A DNA stretch of 56,603 nt from Bacteroidota bacterium. GTDB lineage: Bacteria; Bacteroidota; Bacteroidia; JABDFU01. The stretch lies in assembly GCA_013286805.1 (NCBI GenBank), contig JABDEY010000005.1, positions 1 to 56,603 of the forward strand. Reading direction: 5' to 3'. How positions within the stretch are numbered: position 1 is the stretch's first letter; each line of letters starts with the position of its first letter. The notes under the pieces were generated by a model that had not been told where the DNA came from, ran no database searches, and saw nothing but the letters and a program-made list of their open reading frames with translations. Positions 17,256 through 26,349 of this stretch are shown piece after piece. Made by a program: the position numbers and the translations under genes.

Positions 17256-18632
17256 ATGGATCAATTGGAAACATTTTTAGCGGATTCAGAAAGTAAAACC
17301 TTTGATGCTGAACATCACCGGAAAATTGCATTTAACATTGCGCAATACGATAAAAAAGTAATAGATGGTAAGAAGCAATACCAGAACCTTGAATTGGCCA
17401 AAACAAGGGCAGCAGCTTTAAAGCATAAAGTGACCGAGAACCTGGAAAATTACCTTACGGATTTTGAAAGCATTTTTAAAAAGCGCGGGGGGCAGGTAAT
17501 ATGGGCTCAGGACGGGGAAGATGCGATGAAGGAAATAAGTAAAATATTAAAAAAAGCCAATACAAAGACGGTTGTCAAGGCCAAGTCGATGACAACTGAA
17601 GAGATTCATTTTAATGAGTCGGTGGAAAAGGAAGGAATACAAAGTATAGAAACTGATTTGGGTGAATACATTGTTCAGCTTCGCGGGGAACCACCTTATC
17701 ACATAGTGACACCGGCCATGCACCTGTCTAAAGAAGATGTGGCAAAAACATTTCATGAAAAACAGAACACGCCCCTGGACTGGACACCACAGAATATTGT
17801 TACACATGTGCGCAAACTGTTACGGGAAAAATACATTCAGGCAGAAGTTGGTGTTACCGGCGGAAATTTTTTGATAGCAGATTGCGGTGCTGTTGCAGTA
17901 ACTGAGAATGAAGGAAATGCACTGAATTCAGTGGCTCACCCCAAAATACACATTGCTGTAGTAGGAATCGAAAAAATAATTCCAACATTAAATGACCTGG
18001 ATCTGTTCTGGTCACTCTTATCAACTCATGGTACAGGCCAGGTACTCACTGTCTATAATACGATCTTATTTGGCCCGCGTCAGGCAGGCGAAACAGATGG
18101 GCCGGAGGAAATGTATGTTGTGTTGCTGGATAATGGACGTACGGAATTATTAGCTCAAAAAGAACAAAGAAGAGCCCTTTCCTGTATTCGCTGCGGTGCC
18201 TGTCTGAACGGGTGCCCCATTTATAAGAACGTTGGTGGACATGCTTATGGTACAACCTATAGCGGCCCGATTGGTTCGGTAATTACTCCTTTCTTAAAAG
18301 GCATCGATAAATTTAAGCATTTGAGCTTCGCCTCGAGTCTTTGTGGGAAATGTACGGAGGTATGCCCGGTGAAAATAGATCTTCATCATTTGTTATTATT
18401 AAACCGTAAGGATTTTGTAGAAGAGGGCCACAAGACTAAATCAGAAGATCTGGTATGGTTTGCCTGGAAATCAGCTATGTTAAAACGCAAAGCTATGGAG
18501 CGTGGGGGTGCAAAAACAAAAAATTTCCTGTTGAAACAATTTTTTAAGAAAACATGGGGAGAACGCAGGGAACTGCCCGTAATCGCTCCTAAATCCTTCA
18601 ATGAGATTTGGAAAGGAAGAATGGGAAAATAG
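17256..18632 (+). CDS. lutB: LutB-type iron-sulfur lactate utilisation protein
   Basis: 458 residues. The protein matches LutB/YkgF: an N-terminal LUD domain (AKTRAAALKHKVTENLENYL, GNFLIADCGAVAVTENEGN, KIHIAVVGIEKIIP) followed by two [4Fe-4S] cluster motifs, SCIRCGACLNGCPIYKNVGG and LCGKCTEVCPVKIDL, and a C-terminal helical part. In other bacteria LutA, LutB and LutC together oxidise L-lactate to pyruvate. Here neither lutA nor lutC is adjacent, so the role in lactate oxidation is inferred from family only. It starts one base after the stop of the M28 peptidase gene. Confidence 0.9.
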   Translation: MDQLETFLADSESKTFDAEHHRKIAFNIAQYDKKVIDGKKQYQNLELAKTRAAALKHKVTENLENYLTDFESIFKKRGGQVIWAQDGEDAMKEISKILKKANTKTVVKAKSMTTEEIHFNESVEKEGIQSIETDLGEYIVQLRGEPPYHIVTPAMHLSKEDVAKTFHEKQNTPLDWTPQNIVTHVRKLLREKYIQAEVGVTGGNFLIADCGAVAVTENEGNALNSVAHPKIHIAVVGIEKIIPTLNDLDLFWSLLSTHGTGQVLTVYNTILFGPRQAGETDGPEEMYVVLLDNGRTELLAQKEQRRALSCIRCGACLNGCPIYKNVGGHAYGTTYSGPIGSVITPFLKGIDKFKHLSFASSLCGKCTEVCPVKIDLHHLLLLNRKDFVEEGHKTKSEDLVWFAWKSAMLKRKAMERGGAKTKNFLLKQFFKKTWGERRELPVIAPKSFNEIWKGRMGK

Positions 18633-18687
18633 GTGTACCGGAATATTTTTTCAGGTCAATAATAGAGCTCATTTTATTTTTTGATAT

Positions 18688-19029
18688 ATGATACCATTTG
18701 AAATTACAGATTGGGATAAAATTCCCGCAATGGAGCACAAAGGTGAACAGGGAATTGCAACCTGGAGAACCCGGCAGTATGAACGTCTTCGGGTTCGTTT
18801 AATAACCTATTCTCCCGGCTATGTTGCAGACCATTGGTGTGAGAAAGGGCATATTGTATTCTGTGTCGATGGTGAGTTTACCTCGCATTTGAAGGATGGA
18901 AGTGTGTATATACTCTCTAAGGGAATGTCCTACCAGACTACAGATGACGGGAAAAACCCGCACCTGTCAACTTCAAAATCAGGTTGTAAGCTGTTTATTG
19001 TGGATGGAGACTTTTTGAAAATAGCCTGA
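18688..19029 (+). CDS. Small cupin-fold protein (DHCW-motif type)
   Basis: 113 residues, a single-domain cupin. The motif region YVADHWCEKGHIVFCVDGEF with the later HLKDGSVYILSKGMSYQ resembles the small family annotated as 'DHCW motif cupin fold protein'. Function of the family is not established; a metal site using the Asp/His/Cys cluster is plausible. It lies 55 bases after the lutB-like gene and 6 bases before ybeY, so it is probably part of the same co-directional run. A start at 18688 (ATG) fits the conserved N-terminus IPFEITDWDKIP. Confidence 0.8.
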   Translation: MIPFEITDWDKIPAMEHKGEQGIATWRTRQYERLRVRLITYSPGYVADHWCEKGHIVFCVDGEFTSHLKDGSVYILSKGMSYQTTDDGKNPHLSTSKSGCKLFIVDGDFLKIA

Positions 19030-19035
19030 ATACAA

Positions 19036-19473
19036 ATGCGGGCTGAAATAAATTTCATTAATGAAAAAGTAAAATTCAGATTGACAGGAAGAAAGCAGCT
19101 AAAACAATGGATACGGGCAACCATTGAAATGGAAAAACAAGCGCTTGGAACTATTTGTTATATATTTTGCAGCGACCAGTACTTATTGGAAATAAATAAA
19201 AATTATCTGAATCATAATTATTACACGGATATTCTGACATTTGATTATTCGGAATCCCTTACAAAGAATAAAGAAAAACGTATTTGCGGTGATATGTATA
19301 TTAGTATTGACAGGATAAAGGAAAATGCCGCAAGCAGAAGTATACCATTTGAAACGGAATTGAAAAGGGTAATGATACATGGAGTTTTGCACCTGATAGG
19401 ATATAAAGACAAAAAGCTTTTGGATAAAAAGGAAATGAGGAGGAAAGAAAACTTATATTTGGAATCCCTATGA
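19036..19473 (+). CDS. ybeY: Endoribonuclease YbeY (rRNA maturation factor)
   Basis: 145 residues. YbeY is a zinc-dependent RNase involved in 16S rRNA 3'-end maturation and ribosome quality control. The signature HGVLHLIGYKDK gives two zinc-ligand histidines. The third, usually in GYDH, is replaced by a KDK sequence, which I recall as normal for Bacteroidota YbeY. Upstream features fit as well: INKNYLNHNYYTDILTFDYS corresponds to the conserved 'N..YR..d.PTDVLSFp' segment. The last bases overlap the next gene by 4 (ATGA). Confidence 0.92.
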   Translation: MRAEINFINEKVKFRLTGRKQLKQWIRATIEMEKQALGTICYIFCSDQYLLEINKNYLNHNYYTDILTFDYSESLTKNKEKRICGDMYISIDRIKENAASRSIPFETELKRVMIHGVLHLIGYKDKKLLDKKEMRRKENLYLESL

Positions 19474-19889
19474 AAAAAGTAGTTGCAGTATTTGCTGTAG
19501 TATGTTCAGCACTTATGTATGCCCAGTCCGGAGCTAAATCTGCTGCAGCAATACAGCCTCTTTCAGGCAAGGACTCCCTGTTATGCAGAGCCTGGAAACT
19601 TGATTCCATAGAAGTATTTGGTACAATTAACAGGCCAACTGAAAAGCAGGCAGCGGATGGTGTTACCTATATGCTAGACGGAACCGCATTTTTAACCATG
19701 GAAGGAGTCGCCAAAACAGGGAAATGGAGTTTTGATAAAGCTAAAATATATGCAACCATTGAGGTGGACGATACCAAAGAGAAATTCAGATTTAAAGTAA
19801 TCACGCTGACAAAAAGCAAATTGCTTTATGAATACCAGGATGCAGAACTAATCCGTACAAAATACAACTGCAAACCTCTGAAGAAATAA
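19470..19889 (+). CDS. Small exported lipocalin-like protein
   Basis: 139 residues. A signal peptide (KKVVAVFAVVCSALMYA, then Q) is followed by a ~110-residue domain with the pattern CRAWKLDSIEVFG... YMLDGTAFLTMEGVAKTGKW ... LLYEYQDAELIRTKYNCK. This resembles the small lipocalin-like domains common in Bacteroidota (residual structure: W-x-L near the start, G-x-W in the middle, closing strand). No lipobox cysteine follows the signal, so it should be periplasmic or secreted rather than a lipoprotein. It is coupled to ybeY by a 4-base overlap. Ligand unknown. Confidence 0.7.
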   Translation: MKKVVAVFAVVCSALMYAQSGAKSAAAIQPLSGKDSLLCRAWKLDSIEVFGTINRPTEKQAADGVTYMLDGTAFLTMEGVAKTGKWSFDKAKIYATIEVDDTKEKFRFKVITLTKSKLLYEYQDAELIRTKYNCKPLKK

Positions 19890-19894
19890 GTCAC

Positions 19895-20833
19895 TTATTT
19901 TTCAATCCCTATATGCAATAATGCATCGCCTACATGTACCACAGGCTGGTTGTTTATTCCAATAATAAATCCATTGTCCGGTGCAATGAGGTTAACTTCA
20001 CTTTTGTTGTAAGGATCACTGATGGTACCTAAAACCTGATCCTTTTCGAAATAGGCGCCAAATTTTTTATGGGTACGGAATAGGCCGGCCTCTGAAGCCC
20101 TCACCCATTTGTCTTTTCCGATCAGGATAGTCCTTGACTGAGGTAAATCAACAGGAGCTATCATATTCAGGTTTTTCATCAGCCGCAGACATCCTTGCAA
20201 TCCTTCATTAATGGCAGTATTGTTAAAACGAAGGGATTCACCGGCTTCAAATACCAGAATAATTTTCCCGCGTTTGGATGCCTCCACTCTGAATGACCCG
20301 TCCCGGTAGGGAGAATTAATAATGAATGGAGGCGCAAACAATTTTGCAAGTTCAAGGTGTTTGGGCTCATCAAATACACACCGCAGCTGGGGGTAGTTAT
20401 TAATTTTAGCACCTCCTGTATGAAAGTCAACTCCGAAATCAATCACCGGCAAAATGTTGTGCATAATATCGTGGGCCATCCTGCTCCCGAGAGATCCGTT
20501 TCTGGTTCCCGGAAAACAGCGGTTCAGGTCACGCCCTCCGGGAAGTTCACGCTGGTTGAAAATAAATGAAACAACATTGATGATAGGTATAATGATAACC
20601 GTCCCGCAAAGCAGGTTCTGTAAACTTTCATGTTTAAGTACTTCACGCAGCGTTTCAATTCCATTGGTCTCTTCCCCGTGCATACCGGCACTCAATAACA
20701 GACAGGGGCCGGCATTTACAGAACGAAAGACGTAAGCAGGTGTTTCAATCACACTTTGACTGGGCAGTTCGTACTGGCTGAAAACAACCTGTTTGTTTTC
20801 TCCGGGGGCAATTGTCGTTCCGTTGATTACCAT
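19895..20833 (-). CDS. Succinylglutamate desuccinylase/aspartoacylase-family zinc hydrolase
   Basis: 312 residues. It belongs to the AstE/AspA branch of M14-like metallohydrolases: zinc ligands in SAGMHGEETNGIE (His and Glu) and DFHTGG (His), with the substrate-binding Arg candidates in RELPGGRDLNRCFPGT. The C-terminal ~90 residues form the beta-rich domain of the family. It is third in a minus-strand run after a RimB-like protease and rimK, with 15 bases between it and rimK. This three-gene neighbourhood is recurrent in bacteria, suggesting the hydrolase removes or trims RimK-added or related acyl/glutamyl groups; that is inference. Confidence 0.88.
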   Translation of the reverse strand: MVINGTTIAPGENKQVVFSQYELPSQSVIETPAYVFRSVNAGPCLLLSAGMHGEETNGIETLREVLKHESLQNLLCGTVIIIPIINVVSFIFNQRELPGGRDLNRCFPGTRNGSLGSRMAHDIMHNILPVIDFGVDFHTGGAKINNYPQLRCVFDEPKHLELAKLFAPPFIINSPYRDGSFRVEASKRGKIILVFEAGESLRFNNTAINEGLQGCLRLMKNLNMIAPVDLPQSRTILIGKDKWVRASEAGLFRTHKKFGAYFEKDQVLGTISDPYNKSEVNLIAPDNGFIIGINNQPVVHVGDALLHIGIEK

Positions 20834-20848
20834 AGCTCCTTTAAGACT

Positions 20849-21727
20849 TTACTGAAATTCGTTTCGTTCGACGTATTCAATCATTTTTCCTGCTATGTCC
20901 ACACCAGTAGCACCTTCAATGCCCTCCAGCCCTGGTGAGGAGTTAACCTCCATGATCAGTGGTCCCCGTTTGGATTGAAGCATATCTACCCCGGCAATAC
21001 CAAGGCCAAGTTTTTTGGCTGCTTTAATAGCAGTTGCTTTTTCTTCTTCTGATAATTTAATCAGCGATGCCTTTCCTCCACGGTGAAGGTTGGATCGGAA
21101 TTCACCTTCTGCACCCTGTCGCTTCATCGCGCCAACTACTTGTCCGTCAACAATAAAGGCCCGGATATCTGCACCTTCCGATTCTTTAATAAACTCCTGA
21201 ACAAGTATGTTGGCATCGAGGCTTAGAAAACCTTCAATGACAGATTTGGCAACCTTATGCGTTTCTGCCAGAATAACTCCAATACCTTGCGTACCTTCCA
21301 AAAGCTTTATTACTACAGGTGCTCCTCCTACCTGGTTAATAATGTTATCCAGGTCGTTAGAACTGTAAGCAAAAGCTGTTTTTGGCATTCCCAACCCTGC
21401 CCGGGCCAGCAACTGAAGACTGCGGAGTTTATCACGGGATCTCATCAGTGCCTGTGATTCCGTGGCCGAGAATATTTTCATCATTTCAAATTGACGTACA
21501 ACAGCACCACCATAAAATGTAGCTGATGCTCCTATGCGCGGAATAACTGCGCCAACACCAATGACTTCTTTTCCCTGATAAAATATATGCGGACGATTTT
21601 TTTCAATGACAAGTACACATTTCATGTGGTCAAGCACCTGCATTTCATGACCATGCTTTACGCCTGCCTCAATCAAACGCTTTGTAGAATATAGATTGAC
21701 GTTACGCGATAAGAGAACGATTTTCAT
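20849..21727 (-). CDS. rimK: RimK-type ATP-grasp glutamate ligase
   Basis: 292 residues. In E. coli RimK adds glutamates to the C-terminus of ribosomal protein S6. Visible motifs: N-terminal [17 protein letters not shown], the conserved [11 protein letters not shown], the ATP-grasp lysine and glycine-rich loop in [36 protein letters not shown], and the metal-binding end [17 protein letters not shown]. Length is as expected. The S6 tail itself (rpsF) is not in this window, so the substrate is assumed from family. It is preceded 24 bases upstream by the RimB-like protease gene, so the operon reads RimB-like, RimK, AstE-like. Confidence 0.94.
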   Translation of the reverse strand: MKIVLLSRNVNLYSTKRLIEAGVKHGHEMQVLDHMKCVLVIEKNRPHIFYQGKEVIGVGAVIPRIGASATFYGGAVVRQFEMMKIFSATESQALMRSRDKLRSLQLLARAGLGMPKTAFAYSSNDLDNIINQVGGAPVVIKLLEGTQGIGVILAETHKVAKSVIEGFLSLDANILVQEFIKESEGADIRAFIVDGQVVGAMKRQGAEGEFRSNLHRGGKASLIKLSEEEKATAIKAAKKLGLGIAGVDMLQSKRGPLIMEVNSSPGLEGIEGATGVDIAGKMIEYVERNEFQ

Positions 21728-21751
21728 CTGTATTTAATTTACTGAATATTT

Positions 21752-22198
21752 TTAAGATTTTTTTTGCCGGGATAACAAATACATTTCATTCACATCCACG
21801 ATAAACCTTCTTTTTAACAGTTTCCGGCCTATTAAAACCGGATAACGCATTTGCCCTCTGTCAGTTAAAGATATTGAAGTTTTTACAATCTTAGGGCCAA
21901 TTCCAAGACGGGTTTTAATAACATAACGTTTTTCCAGATCTCCAAAAGAATTTTTAATCTGCTTTTCAGTAAAATCTTCAAACCGGAACAATTGTTCATT
22001 GTATTCGGGATGAGATGGATCCAACAGCTTGAAATAAAGTATCAATTTGCCGGTTTCCTGCCGGACCTCAATTTCATGACAATGCAGGGCATTTGAATAG
22101 GCACCTGTATCAACTTTTGCGTCAATACCAAGCAGCTGTAAATCCAGAAAGGAAACTTTTTCTCTTCTTCCGATAAGGAGTTTTATTTTTTCTGCCAT
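21752..22198 (-). CDS. RimB-like retropepsin-type aspartic protease
   Basis: 148 residues, the family usually annotated as 'ATP-dependent zinc protease' (PF05618), now understood as retropepsin-like. The active-site segment is LGIDAKVDTGAYSNALHCHE (D-T-G-A triad), and the C-terminal YPVLIGRKLLKRRFIVDV is the matching strand-helix found in these proteins. In Pseudomonas the RimB protein acts together with RimK on ribosomal protein S6. First gene of the minus-strand operon; the region just upstream (22199-22306) is AT-rich and divergent from the outer-membrane protein gene, so it holds promoters for both. Confidence 0.9.
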   Translation of the reverse strand: MAEKIKLLIGRREKVSFLDLQLLGIDAKVDTGAYSNALHCHEIEVRQETGKLILYFKLLDPSHPEYNEQLFRFEDFTEKQIKNSFGDLEKRYVIKTRLGIGPKIVKTSISLTDRGQMRYPVLIGRKLLKRRFIVDVNEMYLLSRQKKS

Positions 22199-22306
22199 CC
22201 TGACGATTACTGTGAAAGCGAAAGGTAAATAAAATCCATTAAAAATGGATTGATTAGTATATTTACAATAGTTTAAAGATGTATAGAAAGTATAAAATAT
22301 TTATTT

Positions 22307-23620
22307 TTGGATAAAATCAGAAATTTCAGTTTCCATTTATTTATTCTGCTGCTGTATAGTAGTGGTACTAACCTCATTGCTCAGAATAAGCCGGATAGTA
22401 CAAAGTTGCCTTTTGTCCTTTCCAAAGAAAAACGCCTTTCCGAAGAAGACCTTAAAGACAAAAAGGAAGGGTTTTATGTTACTGGTATTCCTGATATCAG
22501 TTCAGATCCTATAAATGGTATCGGTGTGGGGGCGGAGGGCCAGTTTTTTTTAAACGGAAAAAAGAGCGATCCGTTTTTTGAGTATACACCTTTTCGTGCT
22601 GAAATGGATCTTACTGCTTTTTATACTTCACGTAAACAAGGTGAACTGAGTATGGTTCTGGAAATACCCTATGTTTTTAATACAAAATGGAGACTTCATG
22701 GAGAACTGGGTTATGAAGTAGATCCTAACCAGCTTTATTTCGGGGTTACTGAAAAATCACTGCAGCCATTAAGTTCCGGGTCCTATGATGATTACGAAAA
22801 CTCACTTTCAGGAGTAAAAGCCTATTACAATACTTATCAAAGGCAGGAGGCTGTGCTTAATTTTATTTTTGAACGGTCTTTCTTCGAAGGTAAAATGCGT
22901 TTTTTCTTTGGATACGAACTTTCAAAGGCATCCTACACCACCCCCCTAAATGACAGCTCATTGCTGCGTAAGGATGCGTTGGCAGGAAGGATAGTAGGTT
23001 ATGGAACCAGTCTTATACCCGTCTATCAATGCGGCCTGATATATGACACGCGTGATCTGGAAAAAGATCCAACAGAAGGTGTTTTTGCCGAACTGATTGA
23101 GGAGGCTTCTCCTATGGAATTGGGTTCACCGTTCAATTTCAATAAATTATTCTTTCATTATAAATATTTTAAGCGTTTATTCCCGGATAAGTTAAAAAAA
23201 GTTGTATTTGCCGGATGGATGGGTATTAACAATACCCAAGGGAACGCTCCTTTTTTTGAATACCAGGATGCGGAAAGTTCTGAAAAAACAATTTTGGCCC
23301 TCGGAGGACCCCAAACTTTACGTGGATATGTACAGGGTCGTTTTGCCGCAAGTGTGATCGCATTTGCCGATTTGGAATTACGCTGGAGGTTTTGGAAGGG
23401 TGATTTATTTAAACAGCACCTTGCTTTTTCTGGCGTTCCTTTTTTTGATGTTGGAGGAGTCTGGGATAGTTTTAATAGAATGTCGAATCTTGATAATCTG
23501 CGTTACTCGGAAGGTCTTGGCTTAAGGATCGGATGGAATGAAAATACAGTCCTCCGTTTTGATTATGCGGTTTCCAAAGAAGACAGGCAGTTCTTTTTTG
23601 GATTGGAGCAGCCATTTTAA
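22307..23620 (+). CDS. Omp85/BamA-superfamily outer-membrane barrel without visible POTRA domains
   Basis: 437 residues. After a signal peptide (FHLFILLLYSSGTNLIA, then Q) and a ~35-residue linker, the whole protein reads as outer-membrane beta strands with aromatic girdles. GGPQTLRGYVQGRF near residue 340 is the L6 loop signature of Omp85 barrels (the usual R-G-F/Y), and the last residue is Phe, the usual beta-signal. No POTRA repeat is recognisable, so this is a barrel-only member. The start is a TTG at 22307; the same frame has no ATG before the hydrophobic segment and is closed by a TAA at 22274-22276. It ends two bases before the stop of the convergent gene. Role in protein or lipid insertion is inferred. 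Confidence 0.85.
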   Translation: MDKIRNFSFHLFILLLYSSGTNLIAQNKPDSTKLPFVLSKEKRLSEEDLKDKKEGFYVTGIPDISSDPINGIGVGAEGQFFLNGKKSDPFFEYTPFRAEMDLTAFYTSRKQGELSMVLEIPYVFNTKWRLHGELGYEVDPNQLYFGVTEKSLQPLSSGSYDDYENSLSGVKAYYNTYQRQEAVLNFIFERSFFEGKMRFFFGYELSKASYTTPLNDSSLLRKDALAGRIVGYGTSLIPVYQCGLIYDTRDLEKDPTEGVFAELIEEASPMELGSPFNFNKLFFHYKYFKRLFPDKLKKVVFAGWMGINNTQGNAPFFEYQDAESSEKTILALGGPQTLRGYVQGRFAASVIAFADLELRWRFWKGDLFKQHLAFSGVPFFDVGGVWDSFNRMSNLDNLRYSEGLGLRIGWNENTVLRFDYAVSKEDRQFFFGLEQPF

Positions 23621-23622
23621 GC

Positions 23623-24873
23623 TTAACGCGTGATCACCATTTTTTGAGTTTGTATCAGGTGGTCAGACTCCAGGCGGCAGAAATAAACTCCCTGGGGCAA
23701 TTCGCTGCAATCGAAATCAATAATTTGCAATCCCTGATCTGCTGGTCCGTTATATAAAGAACAGACTTTCTTGCCTGTTACATCATAAATACTGAGAGCC
23801 ACCCAACCTGACTGATCCAAAACATATTTAATACGCCCTCTTCCATTCATGGGATTGGGGTATATTTCAAATTTCAGAGGAATAACAGAGTTATTCTTTA
23901 TACCGGCAGGCGCACTTTCCGCCAGCCAGATAGTCGCATTGACAATCGTTATTTCCTCCTCATCTCCAGGATCACCTGAAAAATCTTTATATAGACTTGA
24001 TTTAGGATTTCCGGTTCCGTCATCTGTAGGAGAGCTGTCACCTTCAAAAGCAAATTTGCCTTTACCATAAAATCCATGTCCAAACATCACTCCGGTATTT
24101 CCAACACTGGCACTGAACACATCTCCCGTGACAGTCGGGTTTTTAGACGGATAAAGTGTAATTGTTGTGCCATTGTGCCATTCCATACCTGGCGAAGTTC
24201 CCATAGGGCCATGGATGATCGAATCAGTTGCAGAAGGATTAACAGCTTTGGATACAGGAGAAATATTCAGTGAGTCAAACACAAAACCAAAGGCTGTATC
24301 CTTAACCGGATTTTTCCGGATAAAATCATTCCATACTCTTGGTGAGTCCCATCCATTATTGGTTCTGGAAGAATTGGCATGGTCGGAAATCATAAACAAG
24401 CCGCCTCCGTTTGCCACAAAATTCATGAGAGCGGTTTTAACCCTTGCAGAAAATGGAAATTGAGGTTCGTCCACAATAAAAACCTTGTAGTTGCTCAGAT
24501 CCTGAGGATGGTTTGGATTTCCATAAGTAATGGAATCAAAGGTCGGCAATGATTCGACCTCATAGCCATGTTTCACCATATCAATCGCCCAGGTGGAAGA
24601 CGATCCTGTCCAATAGGTTTCTACAGTAGTACTTGTTACGGTGGATTGCGCAGGTGTTGGAAATTGCTGGGCATTTGATTTACCCCCGCCGGAAGATAGG
24701 ACAGGCAAGCCACCTGTGCCAGTATAGGCTATATTATCAATATCTGCGTCAATCACCCAATCAGAATTACCGGATGATTGGCCTTCAGTGGCATCGAATA
24801 AAATTTTTACCTGGGCGGAAACACCACCAATCAGAAGAATCAGAACAAAGGAGAAAAAAGTTATTTTTTTCAT
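23623..24873 (-). CDS. T9SS type A cargo with a glutamine-amidotransferase-like N-terminal part
   Basis: 416 residues. Signal peptide (FFSFVLILLIGGVSA, then Q), then KILFDATEGQSSGNSDWVID and LSNYKVFIVDEPQFPFSARV, LMNFVANGGGLFMISDH; the last pattern (F-V-x-x-G-G-G-L) is that of class I amidotransferase-like or DUF4350 folds used as sugar- or protein-binding modules in exported proteins. Residues ~335-416 are a type A sorting domain (FEIYPNPMNGRGRIKYVL, SIYDVTGKKV, LPQGVYFCRLES, KMVITR). The function of the catalytic-like part is unknown; the Cys nucleophile of true amidotransferases is not apparent. It lies downstream of the phospholipase-D-fold gene on the same strand. Confidence 0.82.
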   Translation of the reverse strand: MKKITFFSFVLILLIGGVSAQVKILFDATEGQSSGNSDWVIDADIDNIAYTGTGGLPVLSSGGGKSNAQQFPTPAQSTVTSTTVETYWTGSSSTWAIDMVKHGYEVESLPTFDSITYGNPNHPQDLSNYKVFIVDEPQFPFSARVKTALMNFVANGGGLFMISDHANSSRTNNGWDSPRVWNDFIRKNPVKDTAFGFVFDSLNISPVSKAVNPSATDSIIHGPMGTSPGMEWHNGTTITLYPSKNPTVTGDVFSASVGNTGVMFGHGFYGKGKFAFEGDSSPTDDGTGNPKSSLYKDFSGDPGDEEEITIVNATIWLAESAPAGIKNNSVIPLKFEIYPNPMNGRGRIKYVLDQSGWVALSIYDVTGKKVCSLYNGPADQGLQIIDFDCSELPQGVYFCRLESDHLIQTQKMVITR

Positions 24874-24939
24874 GACCGGGGTAGTGTCATCTCATTTACA
24901 TGGAGAAAATAAATTACTGATGCAGCTCCTTCAAAGGAG

Positions 24940-26349
24940 TTATTTCACAATTTTCTGAAAATAAGTTCCGCTTTCAGATGTGATAGAAACAAAGTAAATA
25001 CCCGCACTTACCTTGTTAAGGTTAAGATTGATTTCATCTGTTCCTGAATAGTCATTTTCGAGAATAATTTTTCCGAGTTCATCTCTGATAATAATGATGC
25101 GCTTTTCGGAAACACCATTTACTTTAATCGTTAAAGCATCTGAAAATGGATTCGGATAGATCAGGTATTTCTGCTCAGCCTGATTGTTATCTTCTATTCC
25201 TAATGGTAAAGCTGTACATGCAGCCCCGCCTAAATCTGTGAAATTATGACAGAAACTCTGGTAATATTCATTGGTTATTGTAGCGTCGTGAATGAGAACA
25301 GAATTCTCATCATTTTTATCAGTACCGGCTCCCGTCCAGTTATAAGATCCGGTCCAGACCTGAGAGTTTGATCCCGGAGACATAGCATCAATCAGCATGG
25401 TCTTATTGTGATAAATATAAGAAGTGCTGGTTCCTGTATACACTTTCCAGTTTGCAGCTGGTAAACCCGCGACAATCGTATTATAGGCCGGATTAGGATA
25501 AGCGGTAGTGCTGACGCTATAGGAATCCATCATACCCCGTACATTAATTCCTGCCTTGTATTGGTTTACAGCCTGGGTTGCAATTGAATTATCCGTAAAT
25601 GTGTAAATACCAAAAAAAAGATCTGATTTTGCTGTATTCATGGCAGCTAACAGGTGAGACACAGGATTATCCATTGGACTGAAATAAACATCTACAGTCG
25701 TACCATTTACATTGTAAGAAGTAACAGCGGAAGCAGTTTTACTTGTACTCCATTTTTCATTTGCTGTGGTAGGGGTTGCTCCGGTACCGCCCCACATCTG
25801 ATTGAATTCAGTCGTGTAATCTTTTGCCATAGGCTGACTTTGAAAAGCTACCATATTATTGTAGCAGGTATTGCTCTGTCCCTGACCCCAGTCGTTGGTA
25901 CCGGTAAGAACCCAGCAATCCGTCGCAGTGGCAGAATTAGCATCAATAATCATGAATTTATTGTGCATAATATAACCAGTCATAACCGGGCTGTTTAAGG
26001 TGCTGATACCGGCTACAAAATTGGCCCATCCGGTATTTGCCTGAGTCCCGTCACCAATCCATCTGACCACAACCCCTCTGGCATGCGCATTGTTACATGC
26101 TGTAGAAATAACGTTCAACTCAGTCCCGGCAGTAAAATCATACTGAGCCACATCCACCGATAACTTGGCTTTGTTAATGAAGGCCGCTATTGTGTCCGGA
26201 AAAGTACTGGGTAAATAGTTAGCCTTAACACCGGTAGAAACACCTGTGTTTACAGCCTGATTAAAATAGGCTCTGATTTTAGGGTTCTGGGCAGTTCCAA
26301 AAAAACAGAATACGATTGACACGGCAAGGAAAAGTAATTTCTTTTTCAT
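24940..26349 (-). CDS. Exported phospholipase-D-fold protein with T9SS sorting domain
   Basis: About 470 residues from the ATG at 26347-26349, which gives the signal peptide KKKLLFLAVSIVFCFFGTA (then Q); the longer frame to 26436 adds 29 residues without a signal feature. Two PLD half-domains are present: MHNKFMIID with later TGTNDWG, and IYHNKTMLIDAMSPGSN with TGSYNWTG, i.e. two H-x-K-(x)4-D motifs and the usual G-[ST]-x-N partners. This fold serves phospholipases, nucleases and phosphatidyltransferases; a secreted nuclease or phospholipase is most likely. The C-terminus (YLIYPNPFSDALTIKVNG, IIIRDELGKII, SAGIYFVSIT, FQKIVK) is a type A CTD, so it is a T9SS cargo. Upstream intergenic region contains several hairpins. 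Confidence 0.86.
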   Translation of the reverse strand: MKKKLLFLAVSIVFCFFGTAQNPKIRAYFNQAVNTGVSTGVKANYLPSTFPDTIAAFINKAKLSVDVAQYDFTAGTELNVISTACNNAHARGVVVRWIGDGTQANTGWANFVAGISTLNSPVMTGYIMHNKFMIIDANSATATDCWVLTGTNDWGQGQSNTCYNNMVAFQSQPMAKDYTTEFNQMWGGTGATPTTANEKWSTSKTASAVTSYNVNGTTVDVYFSPMDNPVSHLLAAMNTAKSDLFFGIYTFTDNSIATQAVNQYKAGINVRGMMDSYSVSTTAYPNPAYNTIVAGLPAANWKVYTGTSTSYIYHNKTMLIDAMSPGSNSQVWTGSYNWTGAGTDKNDENSVLIHDATITNEYYQSFCHNFTDLGGAACTALPLGIEDNNQAEQKYLIYPNPFSDALTIKVNGVSEKRIIIIRDELGKIILENDYSGTDEINLNLNKVSAGIYFVSITSESGTYFQKIVK

